64,000 nucleotides of DNA, taken from an uncultured Desulfobulbus sp. (GTDB lineage: Bacteria > Desulfobacterota > Desulfobulbia > Desulfobulbales > Desulfobulbaceae). Below the pieces are notes generated by a model. It was not told the origin of the DNA. It made no database searches and worked only from the letters and a program-made list of their open reading frames with translations. Both the position numbers and the translations under genes were made by a program. Below, piece by piece: positions 35,501-43,419 of the stretch. Numbering within the stretch: the stretch's first letter is position 1; each line of letters starts with the position of its first letter. The DNA lies in contig NZ_OY762276.1 of the NCBI RefSeq assembly GCF_963665445.1, positions 1,458,001 through 1,522,000 of the forward strand, read 5' to 3'.

Positions 35501-36124
35501 GCCGTCACTGAGATGCAGCCAGTCCGGACAGATGTGGGTCAGCTGATCGGCATGTGCCTTGAGTGAATCGAGGCTATCCGGATCCCAACCCTCATAAAAC
35601 CCAAGGCGAATTTCCCGGGTGTGGGCCGGTGCACCAGCTCTGGAAAACGCACTGTGGTGGACCGGGGCGACCTTGCGCAGATGGTGGTGGTGAGTGCCTT
35701 TTCCCGGGGCTGACTGTTCTCTGTTTTTGGCAAAATCAAGCCAGAGAGGTTTGGTGGGCTTCACACCTTTTTTCTGTTGCTGCAGGGCTTTGAGCTGAGA
35801 TTTCAACTGCTGCACCGAGGGCGGCAGTTTCAGGTCCGAAGGGAGGACCAGAGTCTGGACGAACAGGACAACGGCAATGAACAGCAGCAATGAAGAAAAA
35901 AAGGAAATTCGTTTGAAACGCGGCCACCGTTTTCCCCGCTGGTCGAGAAAAACGAAATTTTCCCGCAAATCCTGATTTGAAGCATCGGGAGATTGAGGCC
36001 GTAGGGAAGACGGCAAGGTACTCTTCATGGATGGGATAAACCTGGAAAAAGGCACCCGTAGGGATCTACGGTGCGGGGCAAAGAACGGTCTGGTGGAATG
36101 GCTACCTTGCGAGATACTCGTCAA
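32558..36124 (-). CDS. GH18-like / polysaccharide deacetylase (CE4) / GT2 glycosyltransferase fusion
   Basis: A 1188-residue membrane protein. Order: cytoplasmic N-terminus, TM helix (about 74-94), coiled and His-rich linker (HHHH at 145-148), GH18-like domain (about 170-545), NodB deacetylase (about 555-755; FDDGP at 563-567, HTYSH at 615-619, RPPYN, LMHDAGG), TM (about 783-810), family-2 glycosyltransferase (about 825-1060; DDGSSDD, DADTQF, EDTDL, QRFRW) and C-terminal TM helices. It would make and deacetylate a beta-linked amino-sugar polymer across the inner membrane. In the GH18 motif the sequence is DGVVLDWQ, so the catalytic Glu is Gln and a conserved Asp is Val. The start is uncertain (weak ribosome-binding site). 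Confidence 0.88.
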   Translation of the reverse strand: MTSISQGSHSTRPFFAPHRRSLRVPFSRFIPSMKSTLPSSLRPQSPDASNQDLRENFVFLDQRGKRWPRFKRISFFSSLLLFIAVVLFVQTLVLPSDLKLPPSVQQLKSQLKALQQQKKGVKPTKPLWLDFAKNREQSAPGKGTHHHHLRKVAPVHHSAFSRAGAPAHTREIRLGFYEGWDPDSLDSLKAHADQLTHICPDWLHLSDGLGTLKQMTDPQVLDLTDKFDLQLMPQLRNLGNDDTWHAEAVEWIINGSEQKQQAFINSLITVLGDMDADGVVLDWQQVDPTYREAMTNFLTRLALALHREQMELWICTPVGRELKVFDLDRLSLHVDRFVALLHDENAEGDSPGPIASQPFFKGWLTTLVEGYGRPQQWIISQGAYGYDWAQGAAEGEHISFQDAMSRAGHSAQSDCAFHPPEANPHFVYDDGKSVHTVWFLDAVTFLNQLSLVRAHHAGGIAINRLGNEDSAIWQVLAMPTETSLSKEHLQALDDIDLGDEIGHIGDGNLISIVDQPEKGKRQIVFNGAAELGLRYSETYQRFPGYLTVLHQGRGPKDGVALSFDDGPSDEWTPQILDILHQRGLKATFFMIGANMEKNPDLVRRVVNEGHMIGVHTYSHPNLALVSNERAHLELNATQRLIESITGHHTILFRPPYNADTNPHDPDELIPIKLAQSMGYVTVTEDIDTEDWDKPGVDVIVSRIKEGRQQGGNVILMHDAGGDRSQTIAALPKVLDYLAARGDRLLPLSQIVDVPETQLMPEVPVNQQSWTRMISSSGFTAIHQITNFFWAFMIVATALTVVKTLLVSWLAIRNRSRQGDVEESFTPAVSVLIAAYNEGKVIAETLRSVLNTTYAGPIEIVVMDDGSSDDTASIIAAMAETDNRIHLIRQKNQGKAIALRNGLQAVSHAIVVTLDADTQFTPSTIGALVQPLVDPQVAAVSGRARVGNPKTLFARFQSLEYSCGFNLDRRAYHQLNCITVVPGAISALRLSAVLEAGGISNDTLAEDTDLTLALHRIGYRIAYTARAVAWTEAPETLRTFAKQRFRWAFGTLQCLWKHREMVFNSRHRALGWFSLPSAWFFNIFLVALGSVIDGILLISLFLSPANLILYGYFFIFLAADLLLAAVACRVEREPLSQIWLVLPMRFVYRPVLNYVVVKAILRALKGVWVGWGKLDRTASVSAPVHSTQG

Positions 36125-36287
36125 AAGAGGTCATCAAAAAGAAGTGAAAATATACCTCTGTCAGTGAATTATTTCAAGCGCTCATTCAGGGAAATTCAAG
36201 GGTTGTCGAGACGTATATCAAGGATGACTATACGTCACGATGTGGCTTGAGTCAATCGATGCTCGCTGCAGAGTGAGGGAGAATGAC

Positions 36288-36755
36288 TTAGGAGGAAAAT
36301 CGATCCGCCAAGGCGACGATTTCTTCTTTTTTCGGGAAATAGAGCAGCATCGCACCAGCAGATAGCAGGGTCAGGAGATAGAGGTCCTGGTTGTTTTTGC
36401 CAAGAACGTACAAGACCAGTCCATAGACGCCAATCGACTCGGACATGCCCATGGCAACCATCGTCACCGACATGTATCGGGCAACGGCGGGATGGATATT
36501 GGAGTTTGTTCCCCGTTTGCCCTGCGGAGCGGCGAGAAGGTATTTGCGGAGAAACCAGGTGAGCAGCAGGGTCACGGCTGCACATGCAAACAGCGCAAGG
36601 CGCAGGGTGTGGTAACTCTCCTGGGACCAGGAGACACGGGCAGTCCCAAAAACCAGAGGAGCTATGGCTACATAGAGAATGAGCGAAAGAAACAGCGCTA
36701 ACCAGATAGCTTTGGTCGTGGTCATACCCCGTTGCAGATCTCGTTCACTGATCAT
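36288..36755 (-). CDS. Four-helix integral membrane protein of unknown function
   Basis: A 155-residue protein with four predicted membrane helices (about 16-36, 51-70, 95-115 and 118-135) and a charged C-terminus (PKKEEIVALADRF). A perfect AGGAGG precedes ATG 36755; the frame is open upstream to 36812. The helix layout recalls small uncharacterised inner-membrane families, but I cannot name one. Confidence 0.65.
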   Translation of the reverse strand: MISERDLQRGMTTTKAIWLALFLSLILYVAIAPLVFGTARVSWSQESYHTLRLALFACAAVTLLLTWFLRKYLLAAPQGKRGTNSNIHPAVARYMSVTMVAMGMSESIGVYGLVLYVLGKNNQDLYLLTLLSAGAMLLYFPKKEEIVALADRFSS

Positions 36756-36970
36756 TTTGTTCCTCCTGTTCGCCCGATGTATGGATCTGTCCGTGTCAGT
36801 GGCCGAGTTCACTTTTCAGAGCATGCAGCAAAAATCGGCAACAGCGTACTGCCAATCCGCTGTCAAGGGTGACAGTAGCATTTTTGGAGGCCGTTGACAA
36901 ACTTCTCCTGCTCATTGCTGGTTCAAGCGATGTGTTCGTTTTGCTTTTGGATCAGCCCCCCTGGCCAGGT

Positions 36971-38113
36971 TCAGGGGGCAACGTTGCCCGGCTGTTGATC
37001 TGCAGGAGGGGTGCGATAGATAAATGCACTGATCAGCACCGTACAGGGGGCAACAGCAATAACGCCGAAACTGCCAACCAGAATGTTGAGCACCTCCGCT
37101 GCGACAAAAGGTGCGTTGAGCAGGTTGGCTGGAGCCAGCCCTTTGGCGAGAAAAACCATGAACATGGTGATATGGCTGCCTGAATAGGCGAGCAGCAAGG
37201 TCGTGGTCATGGTGCCGGTGACAGCCCGCCCCACACGAAGGCCGGCGCGCATGTGCTCAATCAGGCCCATGGTCGGATGCTGGAGTTTGAGTTCATCCAT
37301 GGTTGCGGCGATATCCATGGACAGGTCCATCACCGCGCCTGAACAGGCGATAAAGACACTTGCAATAAAGATATCGGTCAGGTTGAGCTGGTAGTAGCCG
37401 GAATAGAGCAGCATCTCTGCAAAGGGACGAACCGCCCCATGCATGCGGAAGGCATGGGTGAAGAGGGTACCGAGGCCGCAGGTGAGCAGCAGGCCCAATA
37501 GAGAGCCGGAAAAGGTGGCCAGACCGCGTCGGGTCACCCCCCCCACGGAAAAACAGATCACGGCGGTGAGCAGGGCAACGATGGCCAACCCGGTGGGAAT
37601 GGGAGGATAGCCGATGAGCAGGAGGGGGAAAAAGAGCTTCCACAGGACCAGGGCTGCAAATACGAAGGAGAGTCCGGCCTTGAGCCCGGTTACCCCCGCA
37701 ACGGCAAAAAGCAGGCCCGCAAACAGGAGAACAAGATAGAGTTGGAGATCAAGCCGGTAGGCTCCTCGAGCGACGGCATTAATAGGTTTACCATTGGGGG
37801 CGGCATACTCGATGAGGATTTTCTCACCTTTTTGGTAAAATTCGTCCAACTCCATCTTGCCGGTGAGCAAATTGACCACATCCGTTTCCTGCCCTTTATG
37901 AGGGCCGGAAAGTAAGCGGACCTGAAGCATCTGGATATTGGTTTTAACGATCAGATTTGTCCGTACATTGGAGTTGTCGACCTCGGTCACCAGTGCCCGG
38001 CAGCGGATGCCGCTTGGGGCTTTGGGAATTTTGCCGATATCGAGAAAAATAAGAATGGAGCAGAGAAGGGCGATGATGAGGGAGAAAACGAGCTCGCGAC
38101 GTAATTGGTTCAT
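36971..38113 (-). CDS. YibE/F family membrane protein
   Basis: A 380-residue protein: one N-terminal TM helix, an extracytoplasmic beta-rich region of about 100 residues (including GPHKGQETDVVNLLTG), then seven or eight TM helices. The conserved segments SGAVMDLSMDIAATMDEL and AYSGSHITMFMVF are diagnostic of YibE/F. Function is unknown in the family, with suspected transport. It lies downstream of the alkaline phosphatase terminator on the same strand. Confidence 0.85.
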   Translation of the reverse strand: MNQLRRELVFSLIIALLCSILIFLDIGKIPKAPSGIRCRALVTEVDNSNVRTNLIVKTNIQMLQVRLLSGPHKGQETDVVNLLTGKMELDEFYQKGEKILIEYAAPNGKPINAVARGAYRLDLQLYLVLLFAGLLFAVAGVTGLKAGLSFVFAALVLWKLFFPLLLIGYPPIPTGLAIVALLTAVICFSVGGVTRRGLATFSGSLLGLLLTCGLGTLFTHAFRMHGAVRPFAEMLLYSGYYQLNLTDIFIASVFIACSGAVMDLSMDIAATMDELKLQHPTMGLIEHMRAGLRVGRAVTGTMTTTLLLAYSGSHITMFMVFLAKGLAPANLLNAPFVAAEVLNILVGSFGVIAVAPCTVLISAFIYRTPPADQQPGNVAP

Positions 38114-38181
38114 ATATTGATCAAAATTGCTTTCGAGTGGAAGGCGGTCTGAAGAGAGTGGACCAAGTATTGTTTAACATT

Positions 38182-38233
38182 TAAAAAAACGAAAAAAACC
38201 CGTGACACCGCCATGGGGCTCGGCGTCACGGGT
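38182..38233 (-). terminator. Terminator after the alkaline phosphatase gene
   Basis: On the minus strand CCCGTGAC...GTCACGGG with an extra inner stem is followed by a T-rich stretch. Confidence 0.85.
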
Positions 38234-38264
38234 AAGAGGGAGAAAGAGAGTCGCCTCTTTCCTA

Positions 38265-39824
38265 TCAATCTCTCTCGATCGGCAAGGTGCCTTTTATGCC
38301 CATGGCAGAGGCAAATTTTTTGGCAATATCGGTATTGTCGTAAAACCCAGCGAAATCATCGGATTTCGCTCCAATGGCGAATACCGGTACCGGCACACCG
38401 GTATGGGAGTAAGAAGTCCAACCGATGCTGGAACGTTCATTCAAGATATGGGTGATGGTGACGATAATCGGTTCATAGGAACCGTACAGCAAGGTATTCT
38501 CGGAATCACTGTTGTCATTGGAGCCGCACATGGATTTATCAAAGGCATCTTCCAGTTTTTCTTTCTGATAGTCATTGAGATCATCGTAATCGAGCCCAAA
38601 AACACTGCTCATGAGGCTCAACATCTCCGAGCTGCTGGAAAGGTTATTGCTGGAGGTGTAATCATACCCGTCGCTATGCGCACTTTTATAGGCAGCCCAT
38701 TCATTCTGAGCGAACGCGGTGAAACTCTCCTTCTGGTTGAGCAAGCGATCATAGTAGGCAGTATAACCGGTTGTGGCATGGCCTATGGTCATGCCGCCTG
38801 TCTCATGATCACCGGTGACAACAATCAGGGTGTCCTTGGGGTGTTCTTTATAGAACGCAAGGGCCACGCCTACTGCATCGTCAAAAGCCAGGGTGTCTCC
38901 GATAGCGGCCATGGCATCGTTCGCATGACACGCCCAGTCAATCTTGCCACCTTCGACCATCAAAAAAAATCCAGCGTTACGCTTCTTGTCCGAATGAAAG
39001 CCTTCTTTTTTCTTGCCAACATTTTTGGCAGTCAAAACTGAAATTGCAACTTCCGTCATCTCTGCCAGGGAAACGTTGGAGTCTGGGCGATCAATGGCGT
39101 ACGGCATAGCTTCGGCGTCTTGCAAATAGGGATTGATACACACCACTTTGCTTGTAGGATTGGATTTAAGATCCATGATGGCATCCTGAGTTTTGAGAAC
39201 GGTATAATCGTTATCTGTGAGGAGCTCCCAAGCATTGTTGTTCGTATCGCCACTTCTATTTTCAGCGGTAGGGGCAACGAGACCGCCGCCGCCAAAAAAC
39301 TCATACCCGGATTCGGCCATCTGGGTGGCAATGCTATTCATATAGCCACGGCTGGCCACACTCGCGTAAAAGGCAGCCGGTGTTGCATGATCCAGGGACA
39401 CACTGGAGATGACGCCAACGCGTTTACCTTTTTCATCTGCCAACTGAGCAATGCTTTTATAACTTGTGGTCTGGGTGTCATCCATGCCGATAACACCGCT
39501 TTTGGTTTTCAGTCCGCAGGAAAAGGCTGTGCCCGCAGAGGCACTGTCGGTCATGAGTGCATGGGCATCATAGGTGGTCTGCATACCGAGCACGGGGAAC
39601 TGACTCATGTTCAGCCGATTCGCAGTTTTGAGCAGATCTGTCGCTTCAGTGGCTGAACCTCCGTTTTTGGTGGTTAAATACGCTTCAGCAGCCTGAATCT
39701 GTGAACTTGACATGCCGTCCCCCACAAAAAAGAAGACGTACTTCGGTGTTTTCGCAAGAACCGAGCTTGTTGACAGTGTGAGTATGGCAAATGCAGCCAC
39801 ACAGCAAATTTTCTTTGAATTCAT
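38265..39824 (-). CDS. phoA: Periplasmic alkaline phosphatase
   Basis: A 519-residue exported enzyme (signal peptide 1-24) that hydrolyses phosphomonoesters. FFFVGDGMS holds the first metal Asp, MTDSASAGTAF the phosphorylated Ser, and VTGDHETGG and SHTGVPVPVFAIG further Zn ligands. It is longer than E. coli PhoA (471), with a Ser/Asp-rich insert near residues 385-430 replacing the crown region. AGGAGAG precedes the ATG. No clear Pho box was seen upstream. Confidence 0.9.
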   Translation of the reverse strand: MNSKKICCVAAFAILTLSTSSVLAKTPKYVFFFVGDGMSSSQIQAAEAYLTTKNGGSATEATDLLKTANRLNMSQFPVLGMQTTYDAHALMTDSASAGTAFSCGLKTKSGVIGMDDTQTTSYKSIAQLADEKGKRVGVISSVSLDHATPAAFYASVASRGYMNSIATQMAESGYEFFGGGGLVAPTAENRSGDTNNNAWELLTDNDYTVLKTQDAIMDLKSNPTSKVVCINPYLQDAEAMPYAIDRPDSNVSLAEMTEVAISVLTAKNVGKKKEGFHSDKKRNAGFFLMVEGGKIDWACHANDAMAAIGDTLAFDDAVGVALAFYKEHPKDTLIVVTGDHETGGMTIGHATTGYTAYYDRLLNQKESFTAFAQNEWAAYKSAHSDGYDYTSSNNLSSSSEMLSLMSSVFGLDYDDLNDYQKEKLEDAFDKSMCGSNDNSDSENTLLYGSYEPIIVTITHILNERSSIGWTSYSHTGVPVPVFAIGAKSDDFAGFYDNTDIAKKFASAMGIKGTLPIERD

Positions 39825-40067
39825 TTGTCTCTCCTTTTGACGGTGAATTGCCCTGTTGAGGCGTAACAGCCCCTTGAACTTCTCTTGTTGTCATGATGAA
39901 ATGTGTTTTTTCTACCCAAAGGCTACGTAATATTGCCTAGGTTTTGTTAGCTCTGTGTTTGTCTACTAACATGATGTTATAAGTATTTTGCTAAGAAGAC
40001 ATCGGGTTAGGCAAAGATAGCTTGACTTGGCCATGCGATACAGGTAACGTTAAGAGAATTATTGAGC

Positions 40068-40079
40068 ATATGTTCATAT
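40068..40079. promoter_or_regulatory. Candidate ArsR/SmtB-type operator
   Basis: Dyad ATATG-TT-CATAT just upstream of the metal-sensor ATG and downstream of a TTGACT (40022) that could be a -35 element. It resembles the TATGA/TCATA half sites used by CzrA- and SmtB-type repressors and suggests autoregulation. Confidence 0.45.
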
Positions 40080-40096
40080 ATAAAGAGAAGCGCATA

Positions 40097-40459
40097 ATGA
40101 CATTTGAAGAGCAGGATGATCTCTGCGGTGTACGTTGTATTCATAAACAGCAGGTTGCCCAAGCCCGTGAACAGGCATTGCCTGACAAAGAGTACGAGGC
40201 AATGGCCGGTCTGTTTAAAGCGATGGGGGATCCCAACAGGCTACGCATCTTGTATGCCCTTGGCAATGATGAGATGTGTGTGTGTGATCTGGCGGCCCTT
40301 CTGGGCATCACCGAATCCGCGGTGAGTCACCAGTTGCGCATGTTGCGTCAGATGGCCCTGGTGAAAAACAGGCGCCAGGGCCAGGTGTTGTACTACCGGC
40401 TTGATGATGACCATGTGCACACCCTGATTCATGTCGCCTTGGAGCATACTCGTGAGTGA
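40097..40459 (+). CDS. ArsR/SmtB family metal-sensing repressor
   Basis: A 120-residue winged-helix repressor with two metal sites. The helix alpha3 region has CVC (C61, C63) as in ArsR/CadC, with C10 and C14 near the N-terminus as possible additional alpha3N ligands. The C-terminal helix carries D104-x-H106...H117-x2-E120, identical in spacing to the alpha5 zinc site of SmtB. It should release DNA when Zn, Cd or a similar ion binds and so derepress the permease 42 bp downstream. ATG 40097 was chosen over an upstream in-frame start at 40022 that lies in the promoter region. Confidence 0.88.
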   Translation: MTFEEQDDLCGVRCIHKQQVAQAREQALPDKEYEAMAGLFKAMGDPNRLRILYALGNDEMCVCDLAALLGITESAVSHQLRMLRQMALVKNRRQGQVLYYRLDDDHVHTLIHVALEHTRE

Positions 40460-40501
40460 GGGGCATGTTGCCATTTTTTCATAGGTTTTTAAGAGTTTTT
40501 T

Positions 40502-41581
40502 ATGAAGTTCGTCATTGATTGTTTTTCCGCCGGTTGGCAACTGCTGGAACAATCATCTCTGTATATCCTGCTCGGTTTGATGGTCGCAGGTTTGTTGAAC
40601 GTCTTTCTCTCCCCTGATTTTGTGGTCAGGCATCTGGGCAAGGGGAGGATACGTTCCGTGTTCAAGGCGGCACTTCTCGGCATACCGATTCCACTGTGTT
40701 CCTGCGGCGTGCTCCCGGCTGCGGCGCAGCTCAAGCGTCAGGGAGCCAACAATGGTGCCACCACCGCCTTTCTCATCTCCACTCCCGAGTCCGGGGCGGA
40801 TTCCATTGCTTTGTCCTGGGCCCTGCTCGACCCCCTGATGACCGTGGCCAGGCCGGTGGCTGCCTTTATCTCTGCCTTTGTTGCCGGAGTGCTGGAGAAT
40901 TTGATTGGTGAACGGGAGAAACCAGTCTCGCCACCTCCATTGCAGATGGCCCCGCAAGAGTCAGCTGGTTGCTGCGATGCCCATTGTGGATGCCATCATG
41001 GGCCGCATCAACCGCAGGCCAGTAATTTCCTTGCCGGGGTGCAGTTTGCAATCAAGGAGATTTGGGGCGATTTGGCGGGATGGTTCTTTGTCGGCATTGC
41101 CATTGCCGCGGTCATCACCACCCTGATTCCCGATGATTTTGTCGGCCAACACCTCGGCGGCGGCCTTGGTTCCATGTTGTTGATGCTTGTCGTCGGTGTA
41201 CCGATGTACATCTGTGCCACCGCCTCCACACCAATCGCCGCGGCCTTGATTCTCAAAGGCGTCAGTCCGGGGGCAGCCCTGGTTTTTTTACTGAGCGGCC
41301 CGGCAACCAACGTCACAGCATTGGCGGTTCTGTTGAAATTGTTGGGGAAAAAAGGCTTGGCCATTTACCTGGCCTCAATTGCGGTGGTCAGTGTGCTCTG
41401 CGGTCTGCTCCTTGATGCGGTCTATGTCAGCCTGGGCCTTTCTGCCGTGGCCACCATTGGCCGGGGCAGCGAGTCCCTGCCCCATTGGTTGACCAACGGG
41501 GCGACCATCCTGCTTCTCCTGCTCTCGCTTCGGCCGTTGCAACGTGTGTATACCCATAAGTTCGCTTCTTGCCACTCATAG
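40502..41581 (+). CDS. SO_0444-family Cu/Zn efflux permease
   Basis: A 359-residue integral membrane protein of the permease (DUF318) superfamily with two related halves. The first has PLCSCGVLPAAAQLKRQGANNGAT and TPESGADSI, the second has ICATASTPIAAALILKG and LLSGPATN. The central loop is Cys/His rich (CCDAHCGCHHGPH, about 158-172), a likely metal-sensing or shuttling site. Together with the upstream SmtB-like repressor it forms a zinc/copper-type efflux operon. Confidence 0.88.
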   Translation: MKFVIDCFSAGWQLLEQSSLYILLGLMVAGLLNVFLSPDFVVRHLGKGRIRSVFKAALLGIPIPLCSCGVLPAAAQLKRQGANNGATTAFLISTPESGADSIALSWALLDPLMTVARPVAAFISAFVAGVLENLIGEREKPVSPPPLQMAPQESAGCCDAHCGCHHGPHQPQASNFLAGVQFAIKEIWGDLAGWFFVGIAIAAVITTLIPDDFVGQHLGGGLGSMLLMLVVGVPMYICATASTPIAAALILKGVSPGAALVFLLSGPATNVTALAVLLKLLGKKGLAIYLASIAVVSVLCGLLLDAVYVSLGLSAVATIGRGSESLPHWLTNGATILLLLLSLRPLQRVYTHKFASCHS

Positions 41582-41618
41582 CGGTTTGCAATAGTATTCG
41601 TTAACTCAATGACAATAC

Positions 41619-42281
41619 ATGAAATTTTTTGATGAAAATCTGGTGGAATGGCTCCCGCGCCCAGAGTTGAGTGAACTTCGCGCCTCCTTCAGCGTCCAGT
41701 CGGTTGAAAAAAACGGATATATCTGTCAGCCTGACAGCACCGAGAACGCCATTTTCATCGTGACCCGTGGCAGGGCCCGCGTCTACCTGGGCTATGAAGA
41801 TAAAGAATTTAATCTGGCCATCCTCTCACCCGGTGATATCTACTCGACCCATACCGGTGCCTATGCTCAGGCCATGGAGAAGATGGAACTCCTGGTCATG
41901 GACGCGCCGAACTTCCTGCGTCACATGGCGCTCAACGTCGAGGTCAACCGGGCCATGATCAGGGTGCTCGGCAGTGTGCTCAAATCATCATTTGGTATCA
42001 TTGACGGGCTGGTATTCAAGGATGCCTCCTGCCGGTTGCTCTCGTTGCTGTTGACGGAAGCCAAACGGCAGCAACCGCTGCAGAATGGTACGATTGTCCT
42101 CCATATAAACCTTTCCGTGGAGCAGATCGCACGTATGGTTGGCTCGAGCAGGCAGACCGTCTCCACCCAACTCAATCGTCTTATCCGTCAAAATCTTATT
42201 CAAAAACAAGGAAGGGGCGCCTTCGTCATTCCCGATATCACGGCATTGGAAGACCACTATTCAAAAGCCGATTGCCTTTGA
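41619..42281 (+). CDS. Crp/Fnr family transcriptional regulator
   Basis: A 220-residue protein with an N-terminal cyclic-nucleotide-binding-type beta barrel (about 20-115, GDIYSTHTGAYAQA) and a C-terminal winged helix with SVEQIARMVGSSRQTVSTQLNRL (about 168-190). The four Cys of FNR are absent, so it does not carry an FNR-type oxygen-sensing cluster; THTGAYAQAME resembles CooA/HcpR-like sensors in anaerobes. Ligand and targets unknown. It is 37 bp after the permease. Confidence 0.82.
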   Translation: MKFFDENLVEWLPRPELSELRASFSVQSVEKNGYICQPDSTENAIFIVTRGRARVYLGYEDKEFNLAILSPGDIYSTHTGAYAQAMEKMELLVMDAPNFLRHMALNVEVNRAMIRVLGSVLKSSFGIIDGLVFKDASCRLLSLLLTEAKRQQPLQNGTIVLHINLSVEQIARMVGSSRQTVSTQLNRLIRQNLIQKQGRGAFVIPDITALEDHYSKADCL

Positions 42282-42696
42282 ATCTCCCCTTGAACAGAAA
42301 ACAATCATTTATGTTGACCTTTGGATTGCAGAATCCTCGATTGCCCATCTGCCGGAGCAACCACTGATCGAGGAGATGAGAACGTCCATGGTGGCCCGGA
42401 TTGAAGAAAACCGTCTGGAACGACTTATCTGTAACATCAAAAAACAGTTCATCTCCCCAATCATTGCCTTGACGGCAGAGGCTCGGGGAAAAGGTGGAAT
42501 GACACTGAAGCAGAGAGAAAAAAGGCGAACATAATCTCTTGTAACCATTGCAAAATATTTATGAGCCAGGTATGAATGATCAGTGGTACTCCTCTGTTGG
42601 AGATACTGTACAGCGGGGCCAGGCTTGGCTCATTCCCTTTGAGCTAGAGACGAGGCTGCCCCCATGAGGGACTGAGCAAACAAGGGGAGGTGGTCG
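42282..42696. other. Region between Crp/Fnr and PilZ genes
   Basis: Contains a possible 48-residue basic protein (ATG 42388 to stop 42534, ending MTLKQREKRRT) behind GAGGAG at 12-nt spacing. Upstream of the ATG the same frame stays open and reads protein-like (IYVDLWIAESSIAHLPEQPLIEEM), so it could also be a remnant of a larger gene. From 42561 to 42630 a GAGCCA/TGGCTC outer stem and an inner CTCC/GGAG hairpin suggest a folded 5' leader for the PilZ gene. Confidence 0.3.
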
Positions 42697-43371
42697 ATGA
42701 GTTTGCACGTCAAGGCGGATATTCTCGAAAACAGGCTCTACCTGAAACTCTCAGGACAGATGAGTTCCGAAGAATTGGATAAACTCTACACCGATGTACG
42801 CTTTCTCGTTGCCGATTTGTCTCCAGGTTTTGGCGTCATATCCGATCTGGCGGAGTATGATTTCAGCCTTCCCGAAGTAGCCCCGTATAAAAAGATTACC
42901 AACTATCTGCTCACCAATGGACTTGGCGAGGTGGTCCAAGTCATTCGAGGGGACAGCCTGCTCTATGACCAGGCTGAGAGACATTCGTTGCAGGAATTCG
43001 GCCTGAGGCCGATTTTTGCCAAGACGAACAGAGAGGCTGATGAAAAGCTGACGGCCAATGCTCAACGAAAACGTATTCGTTTTTATACCAACAATGTTGC
43101 CATTAGGTATGCATCACAGGATAAAGTCGGCACAGGCAGCCTGAGAGATATTTCGACAGGGGGATGCTCTGTCGAAATGGCCACGCTCCCTGTTGCCGTG
43201 GGGGACACTTTTCATCTCGAGATAGCTCCAAATCGTACCGATTCGACATTTTCCGCAAAAGCCCTGATCATACGCGTCCAAAACGATTCCTTTTCAGCAA
43301 AGTTTGATGAGTTGGATCAGTCTCAGAAAAGCGAAATGTGGAAACTCCTCATTGCCCACCACCAAAGCTGA
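42697..43371 (+). CDS. PilZ domain protein with STAS-like N-terminal domain
   Basis: A 224-residue protein. Residues 1-100 look like a STAS/SpoIIAA-like fold (LYLKLSGQMSSEELDKLYTDVRFLVADLSPGFGVISDL). The C-terminal part is a PilZ domain: RKRIRF (RxxxR-type c-di-GMP arm, about 124-129) and DISTGGCSVE (D/NxSxxG, about 150-155). It probably binds cyclic di-GMP and signals to a partner. GGGAGG precedes the ATG. It converges on pbpC. Confidence 0.82.
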   Translation: MSLHVKADILENRLYLKLSGQMSSEELDKLYTDVRFLVADLSPGFGVISDLAEYDFSLPEVAPYKKITNYLLTNGLGEVVQVIRGDSLLYDQAERHSLQEFGLRPIFAKTNREADEKLTANAQRKRIRFYTNNVAIRYASQDKVGTGSLRDISTGGCSVEMATLPVAVGDTFHLEIAPNRTDSTFSAKALIIRVQNDSFSAKFDELDQSQKSEMWKLLIAHHQS

Positions 43372-43419
43372 GGGCTTGGCCCCTCATTTTTCTACACCTC
43401 TTGACGGAAGAGAATCCCC

